A stretch of DNA of 64,000 bases from Actinomycetes bacterium. Its GTDB lineage: Bacteria > Actinomycetota > Actinomycetes > Mycobacteriales > Mycobacteriaceae. Position numbers and translations under genes: made by a program. The stretch's first letter is position 1. Each line of letters opens with the position of its first letter. The stretch spans positions 17,869 through 81,868 of the forward strand of contig JAEXZY010000152.1 of the NCBI GenBank assembly GCA_023404955.1, given 5' to 3'. Below, piece after piece: positions 35,616-44,304 of this stretch. The notes below the pieces were generated by a model. The model searched no databases and was not told the DNA's origin. It saw nothing but the letters and a program-made list of their open reading frames with translations.

Positions 35616-36440
35616 CTAGTCCGCCCGGTAATCTCTCAGAACTTCATCAGACAGGGCGGGCATCACCTCGTGCGCCCAGTCGCCGAACGGCCGGTCGGTG
35701 AGCACGACCAGGGCCAACGCCGCGTCGGGGTCCACCCACAGGAACGTGCCCGACTGGCCGAAGTGCCCGAAGGTCCGCGCGGAGTTGTGCGCCCCGGTCC
35801 AGTGCGGTGTTTTGCCGTCCCGCAGTTCGAAGCCCAGCCCCCAGTCGTTGGGCCGCTGCCTGCCGAACCCCGGCAGCACCCCGTCGAGACCGGGGAACTG
35901 CACCGACGTCGCTGCCTCGTGCATCTGCTCCGAGACGAGGGTCGGTGTCAGCAGCTCCCGCGCGAACACCGTCAGGTCCGCCACCGTCGACGACGCGCCG
36001 TAGCCGGCCGCCGGGGCACCTCCGTCGAGGCTGGTGTCGGACATACCCAGGGGGCCGAACACCGATTCGGACAGATAGTCGGTGAACGGGATGCCCGACT
36101 CGCGTTCCAGCACCTCGGCCGCCACGGCGAACCCGTGGTTGGAGTAGATCCGCCGGGTGCCCGGTGCGGCCAACACCTTCTCCGAGGTCATGTCGTAGCC
36201 CGCCGTGTGCGCCAGCAGGTGCCGGATCGTGGCGCCTGGCGGCCCCGCCGGGGTCTCGAGGTCGAACACGCCTTCCTCGACCGCCACCTGTACGGCGCGC
36301 GCGGCGAGCAGCTTGGTCACCGAGGCGAGGGGAAACGTCTGCGTCTGGTCGCCGTGATGGGCCAGCGTGTCATCCGGGCCGACGACCGCGGCGGCGACGG
36401 TCGGGACGGGCCAGTCGGCCAGGGCGTCGAGTGCGCTCAT
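35616..36440 (-). CDS. Beta-lactamase-related serine hydrolase
   Basis: A 274-aa protein of the class C beta-lactamase / penicillin-binding-protein-like family, corresponding to Rv2257c. The nucleophile motif is S40-V-T-K43 in PLASVTKLLAAR, the Tyr motif is RRIYSNHGFAVAAE, and the third motif appears as HFGQSGTF near residue 235. It is shorter than secreted AmpC and has no signal peptide, so it is probably a cytosolic esterase or peptidase of unknown substrate. It is divergent from mscR with 49 bp between starts. Confidence 0.88.
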   Translation of the reverse strand: MSALDALADWPVPTVAAAVVGPDDTLAHHGDQTQTFPLASVTKLLAARAVQVAVEEGVFDLETPAGPPGATIRHLLAHTAGYDMTSEKVLAAPGTRRIYSNHGFAVAAEVLERESGIPFTDYLSESVFGPLGMSDTSLDGGAPAAGYGASSTVADLTVFARELLTPTLVSEQMHEAATSVQFPGLDGVLPGFGRQRPNDWGLGFELRDGKTPHWTGAHNSARTFGHFGQSGTFLWVDPDAALALVVLTDRPFGDWAHEVMPALSDEVLRDYRAD

Positions 36441-36477
36441 CGGTGATGAGCCTAGCGACGGCGCGGGGGTGACCCAT

Positions 36478-36483
36478 TAGGGT
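36478..36483 (+). promoter_or_regulatory. -10 element for mscR
   Basis: TAGGGT is six bases (TCAGAC) before the mscR ATG, the leaderless spacing. No Shine-Dalgarno is seen. Confidence 0.45.
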
Positions 36484-36489
36484 TCAGAC

Positions 36490-37575
36490 ATGACTCAGAC
36501 GGTGCGCGGAGTGATCTCCCGTTCGAAGGGCCAGCCGGTCGAGGTGGTGGACATCGTGATCCCCGATCCGGGGCCGGGCGAGGTCGTGGTCGACATCCAG
36601 GCCTGCGGGGTGTGCCACACGGATCTGCACTACCGCGAGGGTGGCATCAACGACGAGTTCCCGTTCCTGCTCGGTCACGAGGCCGCCGGCATCGTCGAGA
36701 CGGTCGGCGAGGGGGTCACCAACGTCGAGCCCGGCGACTTCGTGATCCTGAACTGGCGCGCGGTGTGCGGTCAGTGCCGCGCGTGCAAGCGCGGCCGTCC
36801 GCATCTGTGCTTCGACACTCACAACGCCGCGCAGAAGATGACGCTGACCGACGGCACCGAGCTGACTCCCGCGCTGGGTATCGGCGCGTTCGCCGACAAG
36901 ACCCTGGTCCACGAAGGTCAGTGCACCAAGGTCGATCCGGCCGCCGACCCCGCCGCGGCGGGGCTGCTGGGCTGCGGCGTGATGGCCGGTGTGGGCGCGG
37001 CGATCAACACCGGCGCGGTCAACCGAGACGACACCGTGGCCGTCATCGGCTGCGGCGGCGTCGGTGACGCCGCGATCGCCGGTGCCGCCCTCGTCGGTGC
37101 GAAGCGGATCATCGCCGTCGACATGGACAACCGGAAACTGGAGTGGGCCCGGCAGTTCGGGGCCACCCACACGATCAACGCCAAGGAACTCGACGCCATC
37201 GAGACCATTCAGGATCTCACCGACGGCTTCGGCGCGGACGTCGTGATCGACGCGGTCGGGCGGCCCGAGACGTGGAAGCAGGCGTTCTACGCGCGTGACC
37301 TCGCCGGCACCGTGGTCCTGGTCGGTGTCCCGACGCCCGACATGACGCTCGACATGCCGCTCATCGACTTCTTCTCCCGCGGTGGATCGTTGAAGTCATC
37401 GTGGTACGGCGACTGCCTGCCCGAGCGGGATTTCCCGACGCTGATCTCGCTGTATCTGCAGGGCCGGTTCCCGCTCGACAAGTTCGTCTCCGAACGCATC
37501 GGACTCGACCAGATCGAAGACGCCTTCGGAAAGATGCACGCCGGAGAGGTGCTCCGCTCGGTGGTGGTCCTGTGA
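36490..37575 (+). CDS. mscR: S-nitrosomycothiol reductase / mycothiol-dependent formaldehyde dehydrogenase
   Basis: A 361-aa zinc alcohol dehydrogenase of class III type that uses mycothiol in place of glutathione. The catalytic zinc site is GVCHTDLHY with GHEAAGIVE (His). The structural zinc site is CGQCRACKRGRPHLC, and the NAD motif is VAVIGCGGVGDAAIAGA. It oxidises S-hydroxymethylmycothiol and reduces S-nitrosomycothiol. It corresponds to Rv2259. The promoter is leaderless in form. The stop overlaps the start of the metallo-hydrolase (GTGA), a conserved pairing. Confidence 0.93.
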   Translation: MTQTVRGVISRSKGQPVEVVDIVIPDPGPGEVVVDIQACGVCHTDLHYREGGINDEFPFLLGHEAAGIVETVGEGVTNVEPGDFVILNWRAVCGQCRACKRGRPHLCFDTHNAAQKMTLTDGTELTPALGIGAFADKTLVHEGQCTKVDPAADPAAAGLLGCGVMAGVGAAINTGAVNRDDTVAVIGCGGVGDAAIAGAALVGAKRIIAVDMDNRKLEWARQFGATHTINAKELDAIETIQDLTDGFGADVVIDAVGRPETWKQAFYARDLAGTVVLVGVPTPDMTLDMPLIDFFSRGGSLKSSWYGDCLPERDFPTLISLYLQGRFPLDKFVSERIGLDQIEDAFGKMHAGEVLRSVVVL

Positions 37576-38195
37576 GCGCCATCCAGCGGCTCGTCACCAG
37601 CGGTACGTTCGAGCTCGACGGCGGCAGCTGGGACGTCGACAACAACATCTGGCTCGTCGGCGACGACACCGACGTCGTGGTGTTCGACGCCGCCCACAGC
37701 GCGGCGCCGATCATCGAGGCGGTCGGCGGCCGCAACGTCGTCGCGGTGGTGTGCACCCACGGCCACAACGATCACGTCACGGTGGCGCCCGAACTCGGCA
37801 AGGCCCTCGACGCCCCGGTCCTGCTCCACCCCGCCGACGATGTCCTGTGGCGGATGACGCACCCCGACAGTGACTTCCGCGCGGTGGAGGACGGCGAGAC
37901 GCTCCAGGTGGCCGGCATCGAACTGCGTGCGCTGCACACCCCCGGCCACTCGCCGGGCTCGGTCTGCTGGCATGCGCCGGAGCTGACCGCCGTCTTCAGC
38001 GGCGACACGCTGTTCAACGGTGGACCGGGTGCCACCGGGCGGTCCTTCTCGGACTTCCCGACGATCCTCGAGTCCATCTCGGGACGGTTGGGCGCGCTGC
38101 CCGGCGACACCGTGGTGTACACCGGCCACGGTGATTCCACCACCGTGGGAGACGAGATCGTGCACTACGACGAGTGGGTGGCCCGCGGCAGCTGA
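37572..38195 (+). CDS. Metallo-beta-lactamase-fold hydrolase
   Basis: A 207-aa MBL-fold enzyme. The metal site is CTHGHNDHVTVAPE (HxHxDH), followed by HTPGHSPGSVCW, FSGDTLFNGGPG and YTGHGDSTTVGDE, giving the full ligand set for a binuclear zinc. It resembles glyoxalase II. Coupled to mscR by a 4-bp overlap, it could hydrolyse S-formylmycothiol to formate, completing formaldehyde oxidation; this is an inference from position. It corresponds to Rv2260. Confidence 0.9.
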   Translation: MSAIQRLVTSGTFELDGGSWDVDNNIWLVGDDTDVVVFDAAHSAAPIIEAVGGRNVVAVVCTHGHNDHVTVAPELGKALDAPVLLHPADDVLWRMTHPDSDFRAVEDGETLQVAGIELRALHTPGHSPGSVCWHAPELTAVFSGDTLFNGGPGATGRSFSDFPTILESISGRLGALPGDTVVYTGHGDSTTVGDEIVHYDEWVARGS

Positions 38196-38213
38196 GCCGC
38201 CATCACGACGGCG

Positions 38214-38924
38214 TCACTGACCGTCGAGGATGCGTCGCTTCTCGGCCTCGAATTCGGCGTCGGTCAATGCTCCTGAGTCGCGCAGCGCCGCCAGGTGTTC
38301 GAGCTGGTAGCTGTGCACCGGAGGCGGGACCGGGCCCGGCCACTGCGCGTCATCGAGTATCACCGGGCCGGGGACCGGCTGCGGCGCCTGGTCCGCCCGG
38401 ATCCACCAGGGCAGCCCCGCGCAGATCCCGAGCACCCCGAGCGCGATGAGCCCGCCGGAGACCCACAGCGGCCAGTCCGACGAGCTGTCGGCACCGAACG
38501 CGAGCCGGGGTTGGATGTAGCCGCCGACCGAACCCTCCGCGCGCACGTCATAAACGCTGTGCTGGGCGACCTGAAGGGTCCAGATGCGTACGTGCACATC
38601 GTTTTTCACCGACGTCGTTGAACCGACCTCTTCGGTCAGCTCCGGATCGGGCACGCCGTCGGGGGCGTCGATGCGCAACCTCAGCGGGGGCACCGGGAAG
38701 CCGCCGTCGATGCCGCCCGGTACCGCGGTGTGGAAGTTGACCGTCACCTCACCGGCCGGCAGTGTGACCCGGCCCGACCCCGGCACCGGGATCTCGCCGT
38801 AGGCGTCGAAGTCGTCGTAGACGAAGGCACTGAGTGCGAGTGTCAGGATCAGGCCGACCACACCGACGATCAGAGTCACGGCAGCGCCGATCACCGTGAT
38901 CCGAGGGGCGGCCGGTCTCTTCAC
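38214..38924 (-). CDS. Membrane protein with SHOCT domain
   Basis: A 236-aa protein with one transmembrane segment near the N terminus (ITVIGAAVTLIVGVVGLILT) and a second near residue 165-185 (WVSGGLIALGVLGICAGLPW). An extracytoplasmic beta-rich domain lies between. A C-terminal SHOCT motif (LEHLAALRDSGALTDAEFEA) ends the protein. Function is unknown; SHOCT domains are short oligomerisation modules. The GTG at 38924 gives a good N-in topology. It is convergent with the metallo-hydrolase and divergent from the SABATH gene. Confidence 0.8.
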   Translation of the reverse strand: MKRPAAPRITVIGAAVTLIVGVVGLILTLALSAFVYDDFDAYGEIPVPGSGRVTLPAGEVTVNFHTAVPGGIDGGFPVPPLRLRIDAPDGVPDPELTEEVGSTTSVKNDVHVRIWTLQVAQHSVYDVRAEGSVGGYIQPRLAFGADSSSDWPLWVSGGLIALGVLGICAGLPWWIRADQAPQPVPGPVILDDAQWPGPVPPPVHSYQLEHLAALRDSGALTDAEFEAEKRRILDGQ

Positions 38925-38991
38925 GCGCGTCAGTGTCGCACGCCGGGCTTTTCGTCGGCGCGAACCGCGAGCAAGGACTACCGTCTCGAAG

Positions 38992-40074
38992 ATGCCCGAG
39001 TCGAGCATCGTGGTACGACCGGAACCGGTCGACAGCGGTACCTACACCGCTGGGTCCCGGCTGCAGGCCGCCGGGTTGACGCGGGCGACGGAGATCTTCA
39101 CCGAGGCCGCGGCCGCCGTACCGCTGCCGACCCCGCCGCAGCCGATCGTGCTGGCCGATTACGGCGCGGGGACAGGGCACGCCGCGCTGTTGCCGTTCGG
39201 CGCGGCGATCTCGGTGTTGCGCAACAGAACCCGCTCGGAGCACTCGGTGTTCGTCGCCCACACCGACCGGCCCGACAACGACTTCACCGCGTTGTTTCGG
39301 ACGCTGGAGGAAGACCCCGACACCTATCTGGCCAAGGACCGGGCGACCTTCGCCTCCGCAGTCGGCCGGTCGTTCTATTCACAGATCCTGCCGTCCAACA
39401 GCGTGAATCTGGGCTGGAGCGCGTGGGCGATCCAGTGGCTGAGCCAGGTGCCTGCGCCCATCGTGGGCCCGCACCTGCAGGTGGCCACCTGCGGCGACCC
39501 GGAACTGCAGGCGGCCTACGCCAAGCAGGCCGCCCGGGACTGGCACGAGTTCGTGGCGTTCCGCGGCCGCGAGCTGAGCCCGGGCGGGCGGCTCGTCGTG
39601 ACCACGATGGGTGTCGGCGAGGACGGCGAGGCAGGTTTCCGGCCGCTGCTGTCGGCGATGACCGACGCGCTCGCCGAGGTGACGGGCGCCGGCGTGATCA
39701 GCGCCGAGGAGTCCGCGCGGATGTGTATCCCGACCGTGTCCCGGCAGGCTGCCGATTTCACGGCGCCGTTCGCCCCGTCGGGGATCTTCGAGCGCCTGCA
39801 GATCGAGCATCTGGAGATCGTCGACGCGCAGGATCGGTTCTGGGACCGTTATCAGGCCGACAAGGACGCCAGGGAGTTCGGGGCGCGCTGGGCCGGCTTC
39901 GCGCGAGCGTCGATCTTCGCCGCACTGACGACGGCGCTCGACGGCGGCCTGGCGAACCCGCGCTGCGCCGACCTGCACGAGCGGCTGGAGAAGGGTGTCG
40001 CCGACCGTCTGGCGGCCGCGCCGGAGCGGACCCGGATCCCGCTCGCCTACGTCGTTCTCCAGAAGCGCCGCTGA
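38992..40074 (+). CDS. SABATH-type carboxyl methyltransferase
   Basis: A 360-aa member of the salicylate/benzoate/theobromine methyltransferase family, best known from plants. Motif I is IVLADYGAGTGHAAL (~45-59), the hallmark SAM segment is SFYSQILPSNSVNLGWSAWA (~125-144), and the C-terminal part is helical as in the family. SABATH enzymes methylate the carboxyl group of small acids; the substrate here is unknown. The start at 38992 follows GAAG. It is convergent with the DapB-like gene (1 bp apart). Bacterial members are known but sparse, so lateral origin is possible. Confidence 0.85.
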   Translation: MPESSIVVRPEPVDSGTYTAGSRLQAAGLTRATEIFTEAAAAVPLPTPPQPIVLADYGAGTGHAALLPFGAAISVLRNRTRSEHSVFVAHTDRPDNDFTALFRTLEEDPDTYLAKDRATFASAVGRSFYSQILPSNSVNLGWSAWAIQWLSQVPAPIVGPHLQVATCGDPELQAAYAKQAARDWHEFVAFRGRELSPGGRLVVTTMGVGEDGEAGFRPLLSAMTDALAEVTGAGVISAEESARMCIPTVSRQAADFTAPFAPSGIFERLQIEHLEIVDAQDRFWDRYQADKDAREFGARWAGFARASIFAALTTALDGGLANPRCADLHERLEKGVADRLAAAPERTRIPLAYVVLQKRR

Positions 40075-40075
40075 G

Positions 40076-41161
40076 TCAGCGGATGGTGCCGACACCCGGG
40101 ATCAGCGGCAGGTCCAGGGCCGTGACCCACCCGGGTGAGAGTGCGTTGACCGCCGGCACCGCGTTGAGCGCCCGCAGCCCGGTGGCCAGACAGCCGGCGG
40201 CCGCGGCGTCCCGGCCGGAGCCGTCGGTGAACCGGAACGCCGTCTCCTGGCTGATGCTGGGCGTGCCCTCGATGTCGACGCGGTACACGTCGTTCTCGGT
40301 GCCCGACGGCCAGTCCGGCGCGGCGTCGTTGCCGATCCGGTTGACGTGCTCGAGCTGGATGCGTGTCTCGCCGCGATAGACGCCGTTGATCGTGAACCGC
40401 ACCGCCGCAACGTTTCCTGCCGCGATGACGCCCTTGGCGGTCGGTCGATCAACGGGCGTCACCCACTTCTCCCACGTCGTGGTGATCTCGTCGAGCATGA
40501 TGCCCGCGGCGTGGGCGATCATCGGAACTGTTGCACCCCAGGCGAACACGAGGATGTCGGAGTTCTCCAGCATCGCCCGGTACTCCGGCGGCCTGCCGAT
40601 CCCCATCTCCCGGTCGTAGTCACCGGTGTAGTTGGTGTAGTCCAGCAACTCCGAGGCGCGTACGGTGCGGACTTGCGAACACAGGCCCATCAGCGTCATC
40701 GGGAACAGGTCGTTGGCGAAGCCGGGGTCGATGCCGGTGGTGAAGCATGACGACTCCCCCAATTCACAGGCAACCGTGACGGGCTCGATCCAATTGGGCG
40801 GATTCAGATGCATGGTCGGCCAGATCCACGGCGTCATCGCGGTCGAGCACACATCTATTCCGGCACGCAGGAACCGGGTGATCACCTCGATGTTGGTGTC
40901 GGCGTGCGCGGCGGTCGGGCCATAGTGCACCAGAGCGTCGGGTTTCAACGCGATCAGCGCGTCGATGTCGTCGGTGGCGGTCACGTCCAGCGGCGCTTGC
41001 AGTCCGCAGATCTCGGCGACGTCGCGGCCCACCTTGTCCGGGTTGCTCACCCCCACGCCGACGAGTTCGAAGCCGGGATGGTCGACGACCTCGGCGATCA
41101 CCATCGAGCCGACGAACCCGGTCCCCCAGATGACGATCCGCTTCGCTTCCGCGCGTGTCAT
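40076..41161 (-). CDS. DapB-like NAD(P)-binding oxidoreductase
   Basis: A 361-aa protein of the dihydrodipicolinate-reductase-like group. The nucleotide motif is IVIWGTGFVGSMVIAEVVDH (~9-28), and the Rossmann half is followed by a C-terminal domain typical of 2,4-diaminopentanoate dehydrogenase-like proteins (TTGIDPGFANDLFPMTLMGL). In mycobacteria many copies exist and few are characterised. The true DapB signature is absent, so a lysine-pathway role is unlikely. GGGGGATC lies before the ATG at 41161. It is probably cotranscribed with the secreted protein gene, whose stop is 13 bp upstream. Confidence 0.8.
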   Translation of the reverse strand: MTRAEAKRIVIWGTGFVGSMVIAEVVDHPGFELVGVGVSNPDKVGRDVAEICGLQAPLDVTATDDIDALIALKPDALVHYGPTAAHADTNIEVITRFLRAGIDVCSTAMTPWIWPTMHLNPPNWIEPVTVACELGESSCFTTGIDPGFANDLFPMTLMGLCSQVRTVRASELLDYTNYTGDYDREMGIGRPPEYRAMLENSDILVFAWGATVPMIAHAAGIMLDEITTTWEKWVTPVDRPTAKGVIAAGNVAAVRFTINGVYRGETRIQLEHVNRIGNDAAPDWPSGTENDVYRVDIEGTPSISQETAFRFTDGSGRDAAAAGCLATGLRALNAVPAVNALSPGWVTALDLPLIPGVGTIR

Positions 41162-41174
41162 GGCGATCCCCCGG

Positions 41175-41687
41175 CTAGAAGCAGCGCCGTAGCCCACCGG
41201 GTTCACAGATCAACGGATATCGGTCGACCGGGGTCGCGAGCGGCTCCTTGTAGGCCATCGTGAACCGCGTCGTGATGATGCCCGGTGGCAGACCACAGTT
41301 GCCGTTGTGCTGTGTCTGCCGGGTTCCCGACATCGTCACGTCGTCGAACTTCACCACCTCCACCGTCGGCGCCCACGAGCCGTCCGGGCACTGCATGCCG
41401 CGGTCCTTGGGCGTGGTGAAGGCCCATTGGCCGCCGGTGAGCACGGCATCGCCGCCGACCAGGTCAGTACTCGCCTGCACGTGCATGCGGCAGCCGACCG
41501 GCAGGTACAACGCCTCGCGCAGGTCACCGACGACGGGCACGCAGGACGGGAAGATCGTCCAGGTGCCGGGCTTGGCGCCTTCGGGGGTGATGGTGAAAAC
41601 ACCCTCCAGGACCTGATCGGCCTGGGCCGGGGCGGCGACACCCACTGCTGCGCAGACGCCGAACAGGAACGCGGCCAGAGTGCGCAT
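41175..41687 (-). CDS. Secreted protein of unknown function
   Basis: A 170-aa protein with a clear signal peptide (MRTLAAFLFGVCAAVGVAAP, cleavage after AQA). The mature part has six Cys residues, which may form disulfides, and beta-rich sequence such as VLEGVFTITPEGAKPGTWTI and GLRRCF at the C terminus. No enzymatic motif is seen; it resembles the many secreted mycobacterial proteins of about 160 aa. The start could be the GTG at 41696 instead. It precedes the DapB-like gene on the same strand. Confidence 0.75.
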   Translation of the reverse strand: MRTLAAFLFGVCAAVGVAAPAQADQVLEGVFTITPEGAKPGTWTIFPSCVPVVGDLREALYLPVGCRMHVQASTDLVGGDAVLTGGQWAFTTPKDRGMQCPDGSWAPTVEVVKFDDVTMSGTRQTQHNGNCGLPPGIITTRFTMAYKEPLATPVDRYPLICEPGGLRRCF

Positions 41688-41797
41688 GATCGTCACGCCG
41701 GTGAGTATTTCAGCCGCGAGTAGACAAAGTCACGGGTTTGCCCATTCGCGCCATCGGGTAGATAGACAGCACTGGCTCGAGTACCGGGGTGGTGAAT

Positions 41798-43339
41798 ATG
41801 GCGAGGACGGCGGTGCGTACCGCTGTCCTCGTCATCTGTGTGCTCATGGCCTCGCTGACGGGATGCTCGACGGGCAGCCGTGTAGACCTCGGCGAGGGTG
41901 CGGCCGGATCGCTGATCGTCGCGATCGCCGGTGAACCCGACCAGCTCGACCCGCACAAGACCACCGCCTACTTCTCGTTCGAGGTGCTGGAGAACGTGTT
42001 CGACACACTCGTCGAACCCGACGAGAACCTCCAGATGCGGCCCGCTCTGGCGACGTCGTGGGAGGTCTCCCCCGACCAGCGGACGTGGACGTTCCACCTG
42101 CGCCCCGGCGTGAAGTTCCATGACGGCAGTCCGCTCACCGCCGATGACGTCGTGTTCTCGTACCGTCGGATCATCGACGAGAAGCTCGCCAACTCCGACA
42201 AATTCAGTGCGGTCACCGCGGTCGAGGCCCCCGATCCGGCGACCGTGGTGATCCGCGTGAGCCGGCCGACGCCGAACATCCTCACCAACATCGGCGGTTT
42301 CAAGGGCATGGCGATCGTCTCGCGGCGCAACGTCGAGAGCGGGCAGATCGCCACCAACCCGGTCGGCACCGGGCCGTTTCGCTTCGCCGGACAGAAGAGC
42401 GGTGACTCGATCTCGCTGGTGGCCAACCCCGACTACTGGGACGGTCCGCCCGGGGTTCCCGGGGTGACGTTCCGGTTCATCTCCGAGCCGTCGACGGCGC
42501 TGTCGGCTCTGCAGGCGGGAGAGGTGGACTGGACGGATTCGATTCCGCCCCAACGTGTCCGCCAACTCTCCGACGACGACTCGATACGGCTTTCAGTCAC
42601 GCCGAGCAACGACTACTGGTACCTCGCTCTGAATGAGGCCAAGCCCCCGTGGAACGACGTGCGCGTGCGCCAGGCGATCGCCTACGCGATCGACCGCGAT
42701 GCGATCGTCGCGGCAACGAGTTACGGCACCGCGAAGGTCAACGAACTGGCGATCCCGGAGGGAAACCCGTGGTACACCCCGTATGACCGCTACCGCAGCG
42801 GCGGGCTGGACAAGGCCCGCGAGCTGCTGACCGAGGCGGGCGTCACCCCGGGCGACCTCGACATGCTGGTCACCACCGAGTATCCGGAGACGGTGACCGC
42901 CGCACAGATCATCGCCGACAACCTTGCCCCGCTCGGATTCACGGTGAAGATTCGCACCGTCGACTTCGCAACATGGCTCGACGAACAGAACTCGGGGAAC
43001 TTCGACATGCTGATGCTCGGCTGGCTGGGCAACATCGACCCCGACGACTTCTACTACGCCCAGCACCACACCGACGGCTCGAGCAACGCGCAGAAGTTCT
43101 CCGATCCGGAGGTCGACAGACTGCTCGACGCCGGTCGCGTGGAGACCGATCCCGCCGCCCGCAAGTCCGACTATGCCCGCGCCGCAACGTTGATCGCCGA
43201 CAAGGTGAGCTACATCTACCTGTACAACTCGTCGGTGATCCAGGCGTGGAACCCGGCGCTGACCGGATACGAGGCCCGCCGCGACGGCGCCGTGCGCTTC
43301 CGCCATGCGGTACTGGACAAGGGCGGCGATGCCTCGTGA
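41798..43339 (+). CDS. ABC transporter substrate-binding lipoprotein, family 5
   Basis: A 513-aa peptide/nickel-type binding protein. The signal peptide ends in a lipobox ASLTGC (Cys ~24), and the family-5 signature is LATSWEVSPDQRTWTFHLRP with GVKFHDGSPLTADDVVFSYR (~90-125). It is a full-length two-lobed receptor. With the next three genes it forms a complete dipeptide/oligopeptide importer. The ATG at 41798 has GGGGTGGTG upstream; a GTG at 41789 is possible. Its stop overlaps the permease start (GTGA). The ligand is inferred as a peptide from the family only. Confidence 0.9.
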   Translation: MARTAVRTAVLVICVLMASLTGCSTGSRVDLGEGAAGSLIVAIAGEPDQLDPHKTTAYFSFEVLENVFDTLVEPDENLQMRPALATSWEVSPDQRTWTFHLRPGVKFHDGSPLTADDVVFSYRRIIDEKLANSDKFSAVTAVEAPDPATVVIRVSRPTPNILTNIGGFKGMAIVSRRNVESGQIATNPVGTGPFRFAGQKSGDSISLVANPDYWDGPPGVPGVTFRFISEPSTALSALQAGEVDWTDSIPPQRVRQLSDDDSIRLSVTPSNDYWYLALNEAKPPWNDVRVRQAIAYAIDRDAIVAATSYGTAKVNELAIPEGNPWYTPYDRYRSGGLDKARELLTEAGVTPGDLDMLVTTEYPETVTAAQIIADNLAPLGFTVKIRTVDFATWLDEQNSGNFDMLMLGWLGNIDPDDFYYAQHHTDGSSNAQKFSDPEVDRLLDAGRVETDPAARKSDYARAATLIADKVSYIYLYNSSVIQAWNPALTGYEARRDGAVRFRHAVLDKGGDAS

Positions 43340-44304
43340 CTGCGGTTCTGACCCACCCGATCGCCCGGTTCGTCGCACGCCGGGTGCTGTATTCGCTGAT
43401 CGTGTTGCTGGGCGTCACCGTGGTGGTGTTCGCGCTCGTACACCTGGTGCCCGGCGATCCGGTCCGCATCGCGCTGGGCACCCGCTACACCCCCGAGGCG
43501 TACGAGGCGTTGCGCAGCGCCAGCGGGTTGGACCGCCCGATCCTGTCGCAGTTCTTCGGCTATGTCGGCTCGGCGCTCACCGGTGATCTCGGCGTGAGCT
43601 TCCGCAACGGCGACCCGGTGACCGTCACCCTGATGGAACGGCTGCCCGCCACCCTGTCGCTGGGGCTGGCCGGCATCGTCATCGCCGCGCTGATCGCGCT
43701 GCCCGCCGGCACGTACTCGGCGCTGCGGGAGGGCCGCCTCAGTGACGCCATCGTGCGCGTGACCAGTCAGTTCGGCGTGTCGATCCCCGACTTCTGGCTG
43801 GGCATCCTGCTGATCGGCCTGTTCTCGACCACGCTCGGTTGGCTGCCCACCTCGGGATACCGGCCGCTGTTCTCCGATCCCGTGGGCTGGCTGAGCCACA
43901 TCATCCTGCCCGGGCTCACAGTCGGTGTCGTCGCCGCGGCGATCATGACCCGCTACGTGCGCGCCGCGGTACTCGACGTCGCCGCGATGGGCTACGTGCG
44001 GACCGCGCGGTCCAAAGGCCTGTCCCCGCGCGTCGTCACGTTCCGCCACACAGTGCGCAATGCGCTGGTCCCCATCCTGACCATCACCGGCATCCAACTC
44101 GCCACGCTGCTCGGTGGCGTGATCGTCGTCGAGGTGGTCTTCGCGTGGCCGGGCCTGGGCCGGCTCGTCTACAACGCGGTCGCCGCCCGCGACTACCCCG
44201 TGATCCAGGGCGCGGTGCTGCTGATCGCCGTCCTGTTCCTGGCGATCAACCTGCTCGTCGACGTGCTCTACGCGGTGGTCGACCCGAGGATCCGGCTGGC
44301 ATGA
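43336..44304 (+). CDS. Peptide ABC transporter permease, DppB-like
   Basis: A 322-aa inner-membrane permease with six predicted helices. It starts with VLYSLIVLLGVTVVVFALVH and contains the family signature HLVPGDPVRIALGTRYTPE. The EAA loop that contacts the ATPase is ARSKGLSPRVVTFRHTVRNA. It pairs with the DppC-like permease. The GTG start overlaps the stop of the substrate-binding gene, and its own stop overlaps the next start (ATGA). Confidence 0.92.
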   Translation: MTAVLTHPIARFVARRVLYSLIVLLGVTVVVFALVHLVPGDPVRIALGTRYTPEAYEALRSASGLDRPILSQFFGYVGSALTGDLGVSFRNGDPVTVTLMERLPATLSLGLAGIVIAALIALPAGTYSALREGRLSDAIVRVTSQFGVSIPDFWLGILLIGLFSTTLGWLPTSGYRPLFSDPVGWLSHIILPGLTVGVVAAAIMTRYVRAAVLDVAAMGYVRTARSKGLSPRVVTFRHTVRNALVPILTITGIQLATLLGGVIVVEVVFAWPGLGRLVYNAVAARDYPVIQGAVLLIAVLFLAINLLVDVLYAVVDPRIRLA

